64,000 nucleotides of DNA from Paenibacillus tuaregi (lineage in GTDB: Bacteria > Bacillota > Bacilli > Paenibacillales > Paenibacillaceae). Position 1 is the first letter of the stretch. Each line of letters begins with the position of its first letter. The notes beneath the pieces are model-generated. The model ran no database searches. It saw only the letters and a program-made list of their open reading frames with translations, and was not told the origin of the DNA. The stretch spans positions 5,480,431-5,544,430 of the forward strand of contig NZ_LT575476.1 in NCBI RefSeq assembly GCF_900086655.1, written 5' to 3'. This document shows, in pieces, positions 7,691 through 15,531 of the stretch. A program made the position numbers and the translations under genes.

Positions 7691-9148
7691 ATGAATATCA
7701 GAAAGTTTGTAAGAAGAGCAGCAGCCGTAACCTTTACTACAGCTTTACTCGCAGGCGGCGGGACTTCAGTTATGGCCAAGGACAAGACCAACCAGGATTA
7801 CCAAGAAACCTACGGGTTCTCTCACATTACCCGTTCTGAGATGCTGAACATACCGGCGCAACAAAATGACCAGCAGTTCCAGGTCCCTTCCTTCAACGGG
7901 TCCACAATCAAGAATATCCCTTCAGCAAAAGGCACCGACCAATGGGGCAATCCCATCGATATTGATGTCTGGGACAGCTGGCCGCTTCAAAATCCGGATG
8001 GCACAGTTGCCGAGTATAACGGCTACCACATCGTATTCGCCTTGGCCGGTGACCCGAAAAGAGGCTGGGACACCTTCATCTACATGTTCTATCAAAAAGT
8101 AGGCGATACATCTTTAGATAGCTGGAAGAATGCCGGCAGAGTATTTAAAGACAGCGATAAATATGTTCCGAACGATCCGATCCTGAACAATGAAGCCGAG
8201 GAATGGTCCGGTTCCGCCACCTTGACGAAGGATGGCAAGGTTCGTCTGTTCTATACCAACCGCCAAGGCTGGGACCCGGAACATGGATTCTTTGGCAAGC
8301 AGACCCTGACAACCGCTCAAGTGAATGTGTCAAAGCCGGACGCGGATACCCTGAAGATCGATGGCGTGGAAGATCTGAAATCAATCTTTGACGGAGACGG
8401 AAAATTCTATCAAAATGTCGATCAAGCCTTCAGCGCAGGAGATTATTCAGATAACCACACCCTGAGAGATCCTCACTATGTGGAAGACAAAGGTCATAAA
8501 TACCTTGTATTTGAATCCAATACCGGAACAGAAACGGGCTATCAAGGAGAGGACTCGCTGAACAACAGAGCCTACTATGGGGGAAATAAGAACTTCTTCC
8601 AGGCTGAGAGAGACAAGCTGCTGTCCGGCTCTAAGAAATCTCTGGCGACATTAGCGAATGGCTCGCTTGGTATTATTGAATTGAACGATGACTATTCGTT
8701 GAAAAAAGTCATGAAGCCGCTCATTGCCTCTAATACCGTCACCGATGAGATTGAACGCGCAAACGTATTTCAAATGAATGGCAAGTGGTATTTATTCACC
8801 GATTCCCGGGGCTCCAAGATGACGATTGATGGGATCGGCGCCAATGACGTATACATGCTAGGTTATGTAGCCGATTCATTGACCGGCCCATATAAACCCC
8901 TGAACAAAAACGGACTGGTTCTGCACATGGGTCTGGACCCTAAAGATCTTACTTGGACTTACTCTCACTTTGCCGTTCCACAGGCGAAAGGGAACAATGT
9001 CGTGATCACCAGCTATATGACAAACAGAGGCTTGTTCGCCGACCAGCATTCTACCTTTGCTCCTAGCTTCCTGCTGAACATTAAAGGCTCGAAGACTTCG
9101 GTTGTCAAAGACAGCGTCCTTGAACAGGGCCAACTAACCGTCAATTAA
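7691..9148 (+). CDS. sacB: Levansucrase (GH68)
   Basis: A secreted enzyme that splits sucrose and transfers fructose to a growing levan chain. Residues 1-29 are a signal peptide ending in VMA-K. The GH68 catalytic residues are visible: nucleophile Asp95 (DVWDSWPLQ), transition-state stabiliser Asp260 (LRDPHYVED) and acid/base Glu355 (DEIERANVF). The 485-residue length is close to that of B. subtilis SacB (473). The open frame continues upstream to 7430, but that stretch is the RAT and terminator leader. The ATG at 7691 has AGAGGA about 10 bases upstream and starts the signal peptide. It is followed after 3 bases by the levanase gene. Confidence 0.95.
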   Translation: MNIRKFVRRAAAVTFTTALLAGGGTSVMAKDKTNQDYQETYGFSHITRSEMLNIPAQQNDQQFQVPSFNGSTIKNIPSAKGTDQWGNPIDIDVWDSWPLQNPDGTVAEYNGYHIVFALAGDPKRGWDTFIYMFYQKVGDTSLDSWKNAGRVFKDSDKYVPNDPILNNEAEEWSGSATLTKDGKVRLFYTNRQGWDPEHGFFGKQTLTTAQVNVSKPDADTLKIDGVEDLKSIFDGDGKFYQNVDQAFSAGDYSDNHTLRDPHYVEDKGHKYLVFESNTGTETGYQGEDSLNNRAYYGGNKNFFQAERDKLLSGSKKSLATLANGSLGIIELNDDYSLKKVMKPLIASNTVTDEIERANVFQMNGKWYLFTDSRGSKMTIDGIGANDVYMLGYVADSLTGPYKPLNKNGLVLHMGLDPKDLTWTYSHFAVPQAKGNNVVITSYMTNRGLFADQHSTFAPSFLLNIKGSKTSVVKDSVLEQGQLTVN

Positions 9149-9151
9149 CAC

Positions 9152-10717
9152 TTGATTGTGAGTAAAAGAGGATTTCAGCGGCCTTTCCGTATTTGCTGTT
9201 TCATCGGACTTGGCTTGATCATCATAACAGGACTAGCAGCCTACTATGCGGAGAAGAACAGCAGCATCTCGGAGGCTGCTACTTCCTCTTCTCCCCAGAC
9301 TTATCGGGCTGGCTATCATTTCACCACGCCTGATAAGTGGAAGAATGATCCGCAGAAGCCGATTTATTTGGATGGGGCATACCATTACTATTATCTTTAT
9401 AACCGGGACTATCCCAACGGGAATGGCACCGAATGGCGGCATGCGACCTCTACAGACCTGGTGCACTGGAAGGACGAGGGGGTTGCCATCCCCAAGTATA
9501 CAAATCCAAACGGCGACCCCTGGTCAGGCTCGGTTGTGGTTGACAAGGCGGGTACAGCGGGGTTCGGCCAAGGGGCCGTGGTTGCGATTATGACACAGCC
9601 CACCGCTGGAAGGAGACAGCAGGAGCAATATTTATGGTACAGCACCGACCACGGGTACACATTCAAGGCTTATGGCAAGGCTCCCGTCCTGCGTAATCCA
9701 GGGACCGCTGATTTTAGAGATCCAAAAATTATTTGGGACTCCTTATCCCACAAATGGATTATGGCCTTGGCGGAGGGCACAAAAGTTAGCTTTTATGAAT
9801 CCCAGAACTTAAAAACCTGGCGTTATATGAGCAGCTTTGTTACCAAAGGCATCGGATTGGTGGAATGCCCCGACCTTTACCTAATGCGTGCGGATGACGG
9901 AACCTACAAGTGGGTGCTTGGCGTCAGCGCCAACGGCAAATCGTCAGGAAGGCCTAACACCTATGCCTACTGGACGGGTGACTTTAATGGAGCGAGTTAT
10001 CTGCCCGACCACCAGGAGCCCCAGTGGCTGGACTATGGATTTGATTGGTACGCTGCCGTTACCTTTGAAGATGCAGCAAGCCAAGATCCCCCCCGTCAGC
10101 GCTACGCTTTAGCCTGGATGAATAACTGGGATTACGCCAATACTACTCCGACTCTGCGGGAAGGCTTCAACGGCATGGACTCGATTGTGCGCCGGATTGA
10201 GATGAAGCAGACTGGCACAGGCAGCTACCATCTTGTATCCCAGCCTCTTGAAGCCTTAAGCCAGACGCCGAAGGCTGCTGTTACCTATAAGCAAATCGTT
10301 GTGAACGGGTCAACGACGCTTCCTTTTACAGGGTATTCGTATGAGCTTAACGCCGATATCGCCTGGTCAGAGCTCCAGAATGCAGGATTACGGCTTCGGG
10401 AATCCTCGGACAAGAAGCGGCATGTGGATGTCGGAGTTTTTGTAAAAGGCGGGTACACCTATGCCAATCGGGCTTACACAGGAAACCCCGATAAGACCGG
10501 GAGATATCTGGAGAGCAGGGCTCCCTTTGACGTGAGTAAGAAGAAGGTTCACTTGAGAATTTTTGTTGATACGACAAGCATCGAAGTCTTTATTGATGAT
10601 GGATCTGTCGTTTATTCCAACATTGTTTTCCCCGAATTGAAAGATCAAGGGATTTCTCTCTTCTCTGAAGGGGGTACCGCGATTTTCAGCAATGTTGTGA
10701 TCAAACAGCTTAAATGA
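9152..10717 (+). CDS. levB: Levanase / endolevanase, LevB-like (GH32)
   Basis: A fructan hydrolase that would cut the levan made by the preceding enzyme. An N-terminal helix (residues about 13-31) serves as signal or anchor. The GH32 motifs are the nucleophile Asp in KWKNDPQKP, the FRDPK stabiliser and the acid/base Glu in VECPDLY, followed by a C-terminal beta-sandwich (VHLRIFVDTTSIEVFID). Length (521) and sequence resemble B. subtilis LevB, also encoded directly after sacB. The start is uncertain: neither TTG 9152 nor GTG 9158 has a visible Shine-Dalgarno, so translation may be coupled to sacB, which ends 3 bases before. A terminator follows at 10732. Confidence 0.9.
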   Translation: MIVSKRGFQRPFRICCFIGLGLIIITGLAAYYAEKNSSISEAATSSSPQTYRAGYHFTTPDKWKNDPQKPIYLDGAYHYYYLYNRDYPNGNGTEWRHATSTDLVHWKDEGVAIPKYTNPNGDPWSGSVVVDKAGTAGFGQGAVVAIMTQPTAGRRQQEQYLWYSTDHGYTFKAYGKAPVLRNPGTADFRDPKIIWDSLSHKWIMALAEGTKVSFYESQNLKTWRYMSSFVTKGIGLVECPDLYLMRADDGTYKWVLGVSANGKSSGRPNTYAYWTGDFNGASYLPDHQEPQWLDYGFDWYAAVTFEDAASQDPPRQRYALAWMNNWDYANTTPTLREGFNGMDSIVRRIEMKQTGTGSYHLVSQPLEALSQTPKAAVTYKQIVVNGSTTLPFTGYSYELNADIAWSELQNAGLRLRESSDKKRHVDVGVFVKGGYTYANRAYTGNPDKTGRYLESRAPFDVSKKKVHLRIFVDTTSIEVFIDDGSVVYSNIVFPELKDQGISLFSEGGTAIFSNVVIKQLK

Positions 10718-10731
10718 GTTTCTCAGCCTTC

Positions 10732-10767
10732 ACCCGATTCCGGCTTAGCTGGAGTCGGGTATTTTTC
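10732..10767 (+). terminator. Terminator of the sucrose/levan operon
   Basis: ACCCGATTCC and GGAGTCGGGT form a stem with one mismatch around a short loop, followed by ATTTTT, 15 bases after the levanase stop codon. Confidence 0.85.
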
Positions 10768-10937
10768 ATGGACTCCCCTCTGCCCTACTCTAATACCTCC
10801 CAAATTTAATCCCTGCTAGATACCTTCCCCTTCCGGCGCCCCTTCCAACTTCTTGGTGAATTTCTGGAAACCATGTAGTACACTGGACTGGACCCTTTTG
10901 CCAGAGCTCACTCCAATCAGTTCATAATCAGTCAGAT

Positions 10938-10988
10938 AACCAATTACATAATCTATATACATAATCAATTACATAATCAATTACTACA
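10938..10988. repeat. AT-rich direct repeats upstream of a lipoprotein gene
   Basis: The octamer ACATAATC occurs three times and CAATTAC three times within 50 bases. The rest of the 10768-11025 gap shows no gene. The block lies about 40-90 bases before the lipoprotein start and could be a regulator-binding or promoter region. Confidence 0.45.
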
Positions 10989-11025
10989 TGACAAGAAAAC
11001 AAACACTCAAGGTGGTATTTAGCTC

Positions 11026-11982
11026 GTGAAACTAATTCGAATGAACCAAGTAATCCTGCTTCTGCTTGTACTAATAACACTGGCGGTCTTAGCAGCATGT
11101 TCACCGGAAGCTTCCAAGAATGCCGGCACACAGGCACCCCAGACTGCCTCTAAAGAGCATGAGACTTCCCAAAACTCAGACCCCACACAGATATCCAAGG
11201 ACCAGCCTGAGGATAATCTTAATGTCCAGGGGCAACCCGACAAACTTCATGCCAGCACCCAAGATCAAACCCAAACTTCGACCCCGGCTGAAACCTCATC
11301 TAAGGCTCCAGCTCAAAAAACGAAGCCAGCTAAGTCCCCTCGTCCCTCTCAGGCTCAGAGCAAAACTGCCTATTCCTTGACGGACTACGAGGGATCCTGG
11401 ATAGATACCCAGTATAATCTAGCGACGACCAATGATAGTGAGAATTCCGTTGAGATTCACAGCAGCAGCCGGAACAGCGGCACAATTTACTTTACGCTGT
11501 ATAATGAAGGCGGTCGGGTAACCGACTCAGGCGCCGAGATTAAGATCAAGAACAATAAAGCGACCTTTCAATTCAACGATGATGTCGGCAAGGGGACGGG
11601 CACCATTACGCTTGAACCCGGGCAGATTAAGATCAGCCTCAAGCTGAGCTCAGGCGAGGATGAACTTAAACAATTCTTCAAGACCGAGCGGACCCTGGTC
11701 CGTAACCCGTATAAGGACATGACGTATCTGGACCCCGTAGCTTTGATCAGGGAATACACAAAGAATAAGAAGGATACGGAGCCTCTGACCTACAGGCTGG
11801 ACCGTAGTGTGGAATGGAACGAAGAACTCTACGCAACCAAGGAGCTTAAGGTTGTGGTTGGTTTGGATAAGAGTGGCAGAGTTATAGCAAGATACTCCGT
11901 CAATACCTTAACAGGACACATTGATGACCTGTCTCCAACGTCCGAAGATTCACCCGAGTATTCGCCGCTGGACTCCGATTAA
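11026..11982 (+). CDS. Lipoprotein of unknown function
   Basis: I do not recognise the family. A 318-residue protein with a membrane helix and lipobox VLAAC (Cys25) is followed by a disordered linker rich in Ser, Thr, Gln, Pro and Lys to about residue 115. A folded part follows with beta-rich character (YEGSWIDTQYN, GSGTITLEPGQIKISLKLSS-like strands), reminiscent of small lipocalin-like or calycin folds, ending in an acidic tail. GTG 11026 is used with AAGGTGG 11 bases upstream. It stands alone between two terminators and is probably anchored on the outer face of the membrane. Confidence 0.7.
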   Translation: MKLIRMNQVILLLLVLITLAVLAACSPEASKNAGTQAPQTASKEHETSQNSDPTQISKDQPEDNLNVQGQPDKLHASTQDQTQTSTPAETSSKAPAQKTKPAKSPRPSQAQSKTAYSLTDYEGSWIDTQYNLATTNDSENSVEIHSSSRNSGTIYFTLYNEGGRVTDSGAEIKIKNNKATFQFNDDVGKGTGTITLEPGQIKISLKLSSGEDELKQFFKTERTLVRNPYKDMTYLDPVALIREYTKNKKDTEPLTYRLDRSVEWNEELYATKELKVVVGLDKSGRVIARYSVNTLTGHIDDLSPTSEDSPEYSPLDSD

Positions 11983-11993
11983 CTCCCCCTCAA

Positions 11994-12039
11994 AAAGATA
12001 AAGACCGCCGCCGGATCACCCGGAGCGGTCTTTATCTTT
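11994..12039. terminator. Strong bidirectional terminator
   Basis: A perfect 15-base inverted repeat (AAAGATAAAGACCGC and its complement) with a 16-base loop lies 11 bases after the lipoprotein stop. T-rich sequence follows. Confidence 0.85.
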
Positions 12040-12137
12040 GTCTTCGTCTTCTTCTTTGTTTTTGTTTTGTTTTTGTTTTGTTTTTGTCTCTATCTCTCCC
12101 TCTGTCTCTGTATCTATCTATCTATCTATCTATGTCT
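12040..12137. repeat. Pyrimidine-rich simple sequence tract
   Basis: About 98 bases are almost only T, C and G on the plus strand. They contain alternating GTTTTTG/TTTTG units (12058-12086), TCTCT runs, and five and a half TATC tetramers (12111-12133). No gene is seen from 11983 to 12462. This gap holds only the terminator, this tract, a parS-like site at 12229 and a repeat at 12388. Confidence 0.85.
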
Positions 12138-12228
12138 CCAAATTCCCCAAGTGCTCATTGCAGGGGAACCTTTGGCCCCTCCCCAGCTTGTTGTCTGTCA
12201 GCCAAAGTTAGATATGCTCCCTGAAAAA

Positions 12229-12244
12229 TGTTCCACGTGAAGCA
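12229..12244. promoter_or_regulatory. parS-like Spo0J binding site
   Basis: TGTTCCACGTGAAGCA differs from the parS consensus TGTTNCACGTGAAACA at one base. It is intergenic, as expected for an outlying origin-proximal parS. Perfect copies occur at 57134 and 60106. Confidence 0.7.
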
Positions 12245-12387
12245 CTTTCTCCTCCTTAGCCGCTCTATTTGTCACCCAGTCCCCTCGTTAACTGCGATAT
12301 CTCAAGGTGTATTCCATAATGCTTATTCCTTATCATTGCTTATTCCTCATCCTATAATGAGGCTCCCGCCTTAATTCATCGCACCGG

Positions 12388-12440
12388 GCGAAGCCCCCAG
12401 CGCACGGTGTGGCGCTACATGACGGCTGTCAACATCCGGC
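12388..12440. repeat. Dispersed short repeat, copy A
   Basis: About 53 bases are roughly 75 percent identical to 52755-52807. Shared blocks are GCGAAGC, CAGC, CACG, GTGG and CATGACGGC-GTCAA. Both copies are intergenic and lie downstream of minus-strand genes. Confidence 0.6.
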
Positions 12441-12462
12441 AAACTCAAACCTTTCCAGTCCT

Positions 12463-13437
12463 TTATCCTCCATACCTTGCCGGATCAGACTTCCTCTCTC
12501 TCGGGCGCGCAGGGACCCGCTCAGGCATCTTGCGCTCGCGCCCAGCCAGCCCTACTCCGATCACACCGGCAATAACCATAGCCGCACCAATGAAATGGTA
12601 GTAGGCCAGCTTCTCATGGAGAACCAGAACGCCGGCGAACAGGGTGATTACCGTGGCCAGATTGCCGAAGATGCTCATTTTGGACGCTTCCAGCTTGGAC
12701 AAGGCGTAGTTGGATGACAGCGATGAGCCTGCCGAGCTCATAATGCCAAGGTACAAGATTGCCCAGATGAAGGCCGGGGCTGTGAACGGAGCGAAATAGC
12801 TTGCGAGTGTTCCCTCTGCGGTATGCCTGAATACCGAAATCAGATTAAGCAGAATGCAGCCGATAAGAGTTACCATAAACGTCATGTCCAGAAAGTGATA
12901 CTTCTGGGTCTGCTTGCGAACCAGCACACTGTAGGCTGCGAACGAAAGCGCCGAGAGCAGGATAAGTACAATCCCTAACGTGCTGGATGAAGCAAGCTTT
13001 ACCCCGTTCATCAGGAAAATAAAGATCACTCCCGCCACACTCACCAGGGTGAACAGCTTCTGCAGCCAGGTGGAGCGCTCCTTCAAGAAAAAAGACGCCA
13101 GCAGCATCGTGAATATAGGAGCTGCAGCATTCACGATTCCTGCCTCTGCAGAGGTTGTATACACAAGGCCAAAGGTCTGTAAGAGGAAGAACAGAAACGG
13201 ATAGAACAAAGCGATTGGGAGCATCGTCAGCACGGCCCTCCAGCTGAAACGGAACGGCCGGCGGGCAATGATCATGACCAGCCATATCGAAATCAAGGAA
13301 ATGGTGAACCGGTGCGCCAAAGTATCCAGTGGATTGGACACGGTCAAGGCCATTTTTACAAACATAAATGAGAACCCAATAATCAGGGCATAAGTAATCG
13401 CGGCGGCATAAGCGCGCCCTGTCTGCGATATTTTCAT
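12463..13437 (-). CDS. EamA/DMT-family transporter
   Basis: A ten-helix inner-membrane exporter of the drug/metabolite superfamily with two EamA repeats of about 140 residues each, and a basic C-terminus. The start is ATG 13437 with GGAGGG six bases upstream; the open frame extends 34 codons further but without a binding site. 324 residues is normal for YdcZ/RhaT-like members. It is divergent from a MocR-type regulator, with a perfect 20-bp palindrome between the genes. Such pairs are usually regulated by the neighbouring MocR protein, often for export of an amino-acid or vitamin-B6 related compound. Substrate not determinable. Confidence 0.85.
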   Translation of the reverse strand: MKISQTGRAYAAAITYALIIGFSFMFVKMALTVSNPLDTLAHRFTISLISIWLVMIIARRPFRFSWRAVLTMLPIALFYPFLFFLLQTFGLVYTTSAEAGIVNAAAPIFTMLLASFFLKERSTWLQKLFTLVSVAGVIFIFLMNGVKLASSSTLGIVLILLSALSFAAYSVLVRKQTQKYHFLDMTFMVTLIGCILLNLISVFRHTAEGTLASYFAPFTAPAFIWAILYLGIMSSAGSSLSSNYALSKLEASKMSIFGNLATVITLFAGVLVLHEKLAYYHFIGAAMVIAGVIGVGLAGRERKMPERVPARPRERKSDPARYGG

Positions 13438-13547
13438 AGATATCCCTCCATATCTGCACTTCATCGTGCGTGCAGCCATGCCTCTAACTTTCAGACCGCA
13501 GTTTAATAGTAAGGCCCCAGAGGCTGTGTTACAATTCAAGAATAACC

Positions 13548-13567
13548 AATCTGTACCGGTACAGATT
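13548..13567. promoter_or_regulatory. Perfect 20-bp palindromic operator
   Basis: AATCTGTACCGGTACAGATT is a perfect palindrome 28 bases before the MocR start codon and 110 bases before the EamA start. GntR/MocR proteins bind such sites, so it is probably the autoregulatory operator. Confidence 0.75.
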
Positions 13568-13595
13568 TCATCTTAGCTTCACCTGGAGGCTCCCC

Positions 13596-14951
13596 ATGCT
13601 GAAATACATGCAATTGTGCAATGAACTGGAAAACGCTGTTAGAAGCGGCTTGCTCAAGCAGGGAAGCAAGCTTCCCTCCATTCGCAGGCTGGCCGAACAG
13701 TATCAATGCAGCACAAGCACCATCCTGGCCGCATTAGATGAGCTGGAGCGGCGTCATATGATCTATTCGATTCCGAGAAGCGGTTACTACGTGGTGCAGA
13801 CCTCATCTAAGAAGGAGAAGGCTGAGGCGCTGCCAATTGATTTTGCCGCATCAGCCCCTGACCCGGAGCTTTTCCCTTATCTGGACTTCCAGCACTGCAT
13901 CAATAAAGCCATTGACACCTACAGGAATGATCTGTTCATATACGGGACGGCGCGGGGACTGCCCTCCCTGCTTGCCGTCATGCAGAAGCAGCTGGCTGAT
14001 CTGCAGGTATTCGCACCGGAACGCCATATGGTGGTGACCTCCGGGGTGCAGCAGGCACTTGCGGTGCTTGCGGCCATTCCCTTCCCAAACGGGAAGAAGG
14101 CCGTCTTAATGGAGCAGCCGGGTTATCATCTGTTCATTCAGCATCTGGTGACACACCAGATTCCGGCACTTGGCATATCCCGGACAGCCGGGGGGCTGGA
14201 CCTCGATGAACTGGAGCAGCTGTTTCGTACGGGGGATATCAAGTTCTTTTACACAACGCCCCGGTTCCATCATCCCTTAGGTACTTCCTACACTAACGCC
14301 CAGAAAAAAGAGATCGTGGAACTCGCCCATAAATACGATGTCTACCTGGTGGAAGATGACTATATGGCTGATCTGGAACAGGACAGCAAAGCCGACCCTA
14401 TGTATGCGTTCGACCGAAATGAGAAGGTTATTTACCTGAAGAGCTACTCAAAAATAATTTTCCCGGGGCTTCGGGTTGGCCTGGCCGTTCTGCCCGAGTC
14501 TCTTGTGCAGGTCTTCACCCACTACAAACGCACCCTGGATATCGACAGTTCCATGCTGTCCCAGGGCGCACTTGAAATCTATTTAAAGAGCGGCATGTTC
14601 GAACGGCATAAAATGAACATCCGGGCTTCCTATGCGAAGCGGGGGGCGCAGCTTGCCAAGTCCATCACACAGGAGCTTCCGCTCTGCGGCGGGGCGTTCA
14701 CGTACCCCGCGAATGGTTATCCGAGCATTCATACCCACCTGGTGCTTCACGAGCGGATCTCCATCCCTCGCATAATTCAGCGGATGAAGAAGCGCAATGT
14801 TCTCCTGGGTCCCATAGACAGTCATTATCTGCCCGGTCACCGCCAAGAGAACCTGCTGAAGCTCAATGCCACCACGATCCAAGAAGCTGACATCGGACTG
14901 GGGATTGCCCAGCTCGCAGAGGAACTGCGGAAAGAAAGGAACAGAAGATAA
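13596..14951 (+). CDS. MocR-family regulator (GntR HTH + aminotransferase domain)
   Basis: Residues 1-70 form a GntR winged helix (KLPSIRRLAEQYQCSTSTI). The rest is a fold-type I aminotransferase domain, with the PLP-binding Lys286 in SYSKIIFPGLRVG and the cofactor Asp in VEDDY. Family members usually use PLP as a ligand-sensing element and do not transaminate. GGAGG precedes the ATG by six bases. The length of 451 residues is typical. It most likely controls itself and the divergent EamA exporter through the palindrome at 13548. Confidence 0.9.
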   Translation: MLKYMQLCNELENAVRSGLLKQGSKLPSIRRLAEQYQCSTSTILAALDELERRHMIYSIPRSGYYVVQTSSKKEKAEALPIDFAASAPDPELFPYLDFQHCINKAIDTYRNDLFIYGTARGLPSLLAVMQKQLADLQVFAPERHMVVTSGVQQALAVLAAIPFPNGKKAVLMEQPGYHLFIQHLVTHQIPALGISRTAGGLDLDELEQLFRTGDIKFFYTTPRFHHPLGTSYTNAQKKEIVELAHKYDVYLVEDDYMADLEQDSKADPMYAFDRNEKVIYLKSYSKIIFPGLRVGLAVLPESLVQVFTHYKRTLDIDSSMLSQGALEIYLKSGMFERHKMNIRASYAKRGAQLAKSITQELPLCGGAFTYPANGYPSIHTHLVLHERISIPRIIQRMKKRNVLLGPIDSHYLPGHRQENLLKLNATTIQEADIGLGIAQLAEELRKERNRR

Positions 14952-15019
14952 TCACCGTAAAGTAACCGCTGTATCCATCCATATCCCTCTTTCCCCTAAC
15001 TACGATATCCTAGCCCCCG

Positions 15020-15055
15020 CCCGGTCTTCCGCCCTGAACGGAAACCGGGTTTTTT
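15020..15055 (+). terminator. Terminator after the MocR gene
   Basis: CCCGGT-TTCCG pairs with CGGAA-ACCGGG and is followed by six T. Confidence 0.8.
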
Positions 15056-15193
15056 GCCATCTTCGCGCCGATATTTCCTACCATTTCGATGAAAAAATAC
15101 GAATTAGGATCATCCATCAATTTTGTCCGAATCCCAACCGGGAGGGACCTCAACGGAATACACTGCATTATCAAACAAGCGGAGGTGATCACT

Positions 15194-15349
15194 TTGTACG
15201 GATATGATTACGGTAAAAGCTGCCACTGTGACGGACATCGTCGCCATCATCACAAGAAAGTAAAGGTTGTTGTCCTCAAACCTGGTCAAAAGGCTGTCGT
15301 AGTTTGCAAAAAGCATAGAAAACACCACCACAGAAAACACTGCTGGTAA
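15194..15349 (+). CDS. Cys/His-rich 51-residue miniprotein
   Basis: The family is not recognised. The TTG at 15194 has an ideal ribosome site GGAGGTGAT five bases upstream; a longer in-frame ATG at 15089 has none. The protein is almost symmetric. A Cys/His cluster CHCDGHRRHHHKK is followed by a hydrophobic stretch VKVVVLKPGQKAVVV and a second cluster CKKHRKHHHRKHCW. It has 4 Cys and about 11 His in 51 residues, many Lys/Arg, and few acidic residues. Metal binding, or a role as a basic cross-linked spore or surface protein, are possible. A terminator follows at once, so it is a single-gene unit. Confidence 0.65.
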   Translation: MYGYDYGKSCHCDGHRRHHHKKVKVVVLKPGQKAVVVCKKHRKHHHRKHCW

Positions 15350-15362
15350 GGATTACTTGCTC

Positions 15363-15391
15363 CGGAGGGCCCTATGGGCCTTCTCCTTTTT
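15363..15391 (+). terminator. Terminator of the Cys/His-rich miniprotein gene
   Basis: GGAGGGCCC-TAT-GGGCCTTCTCC with TTTTT lies 14 bases after the stop codon. Confidence 0.85.
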
Positions 15392-15479
15392 GAATTCACA
15401 CACATCTAACCCGCATTGCATGGAAACAGAGTCTGGATCATGCGGGTGCTCAAGGGCCACCCTTATAACCGTAATACAT

Positions 15480-15519
15480 ACGAAAGAAAGACCCTTCATC
15501 AACGTGAAGGGCCTTTCTT
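15480..15519 (-). terminator. Terminator of the MDR oxidoreductase gene
   Basis: AAGAAAGACCCTTC and GAAGGGCCTTTCTT form a 14-base stem with one G-U pair, 13 bases after the minus-strand stop. Confidence 0.8.
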
Positions 15520-15531
15520 ACATCAAATCGT

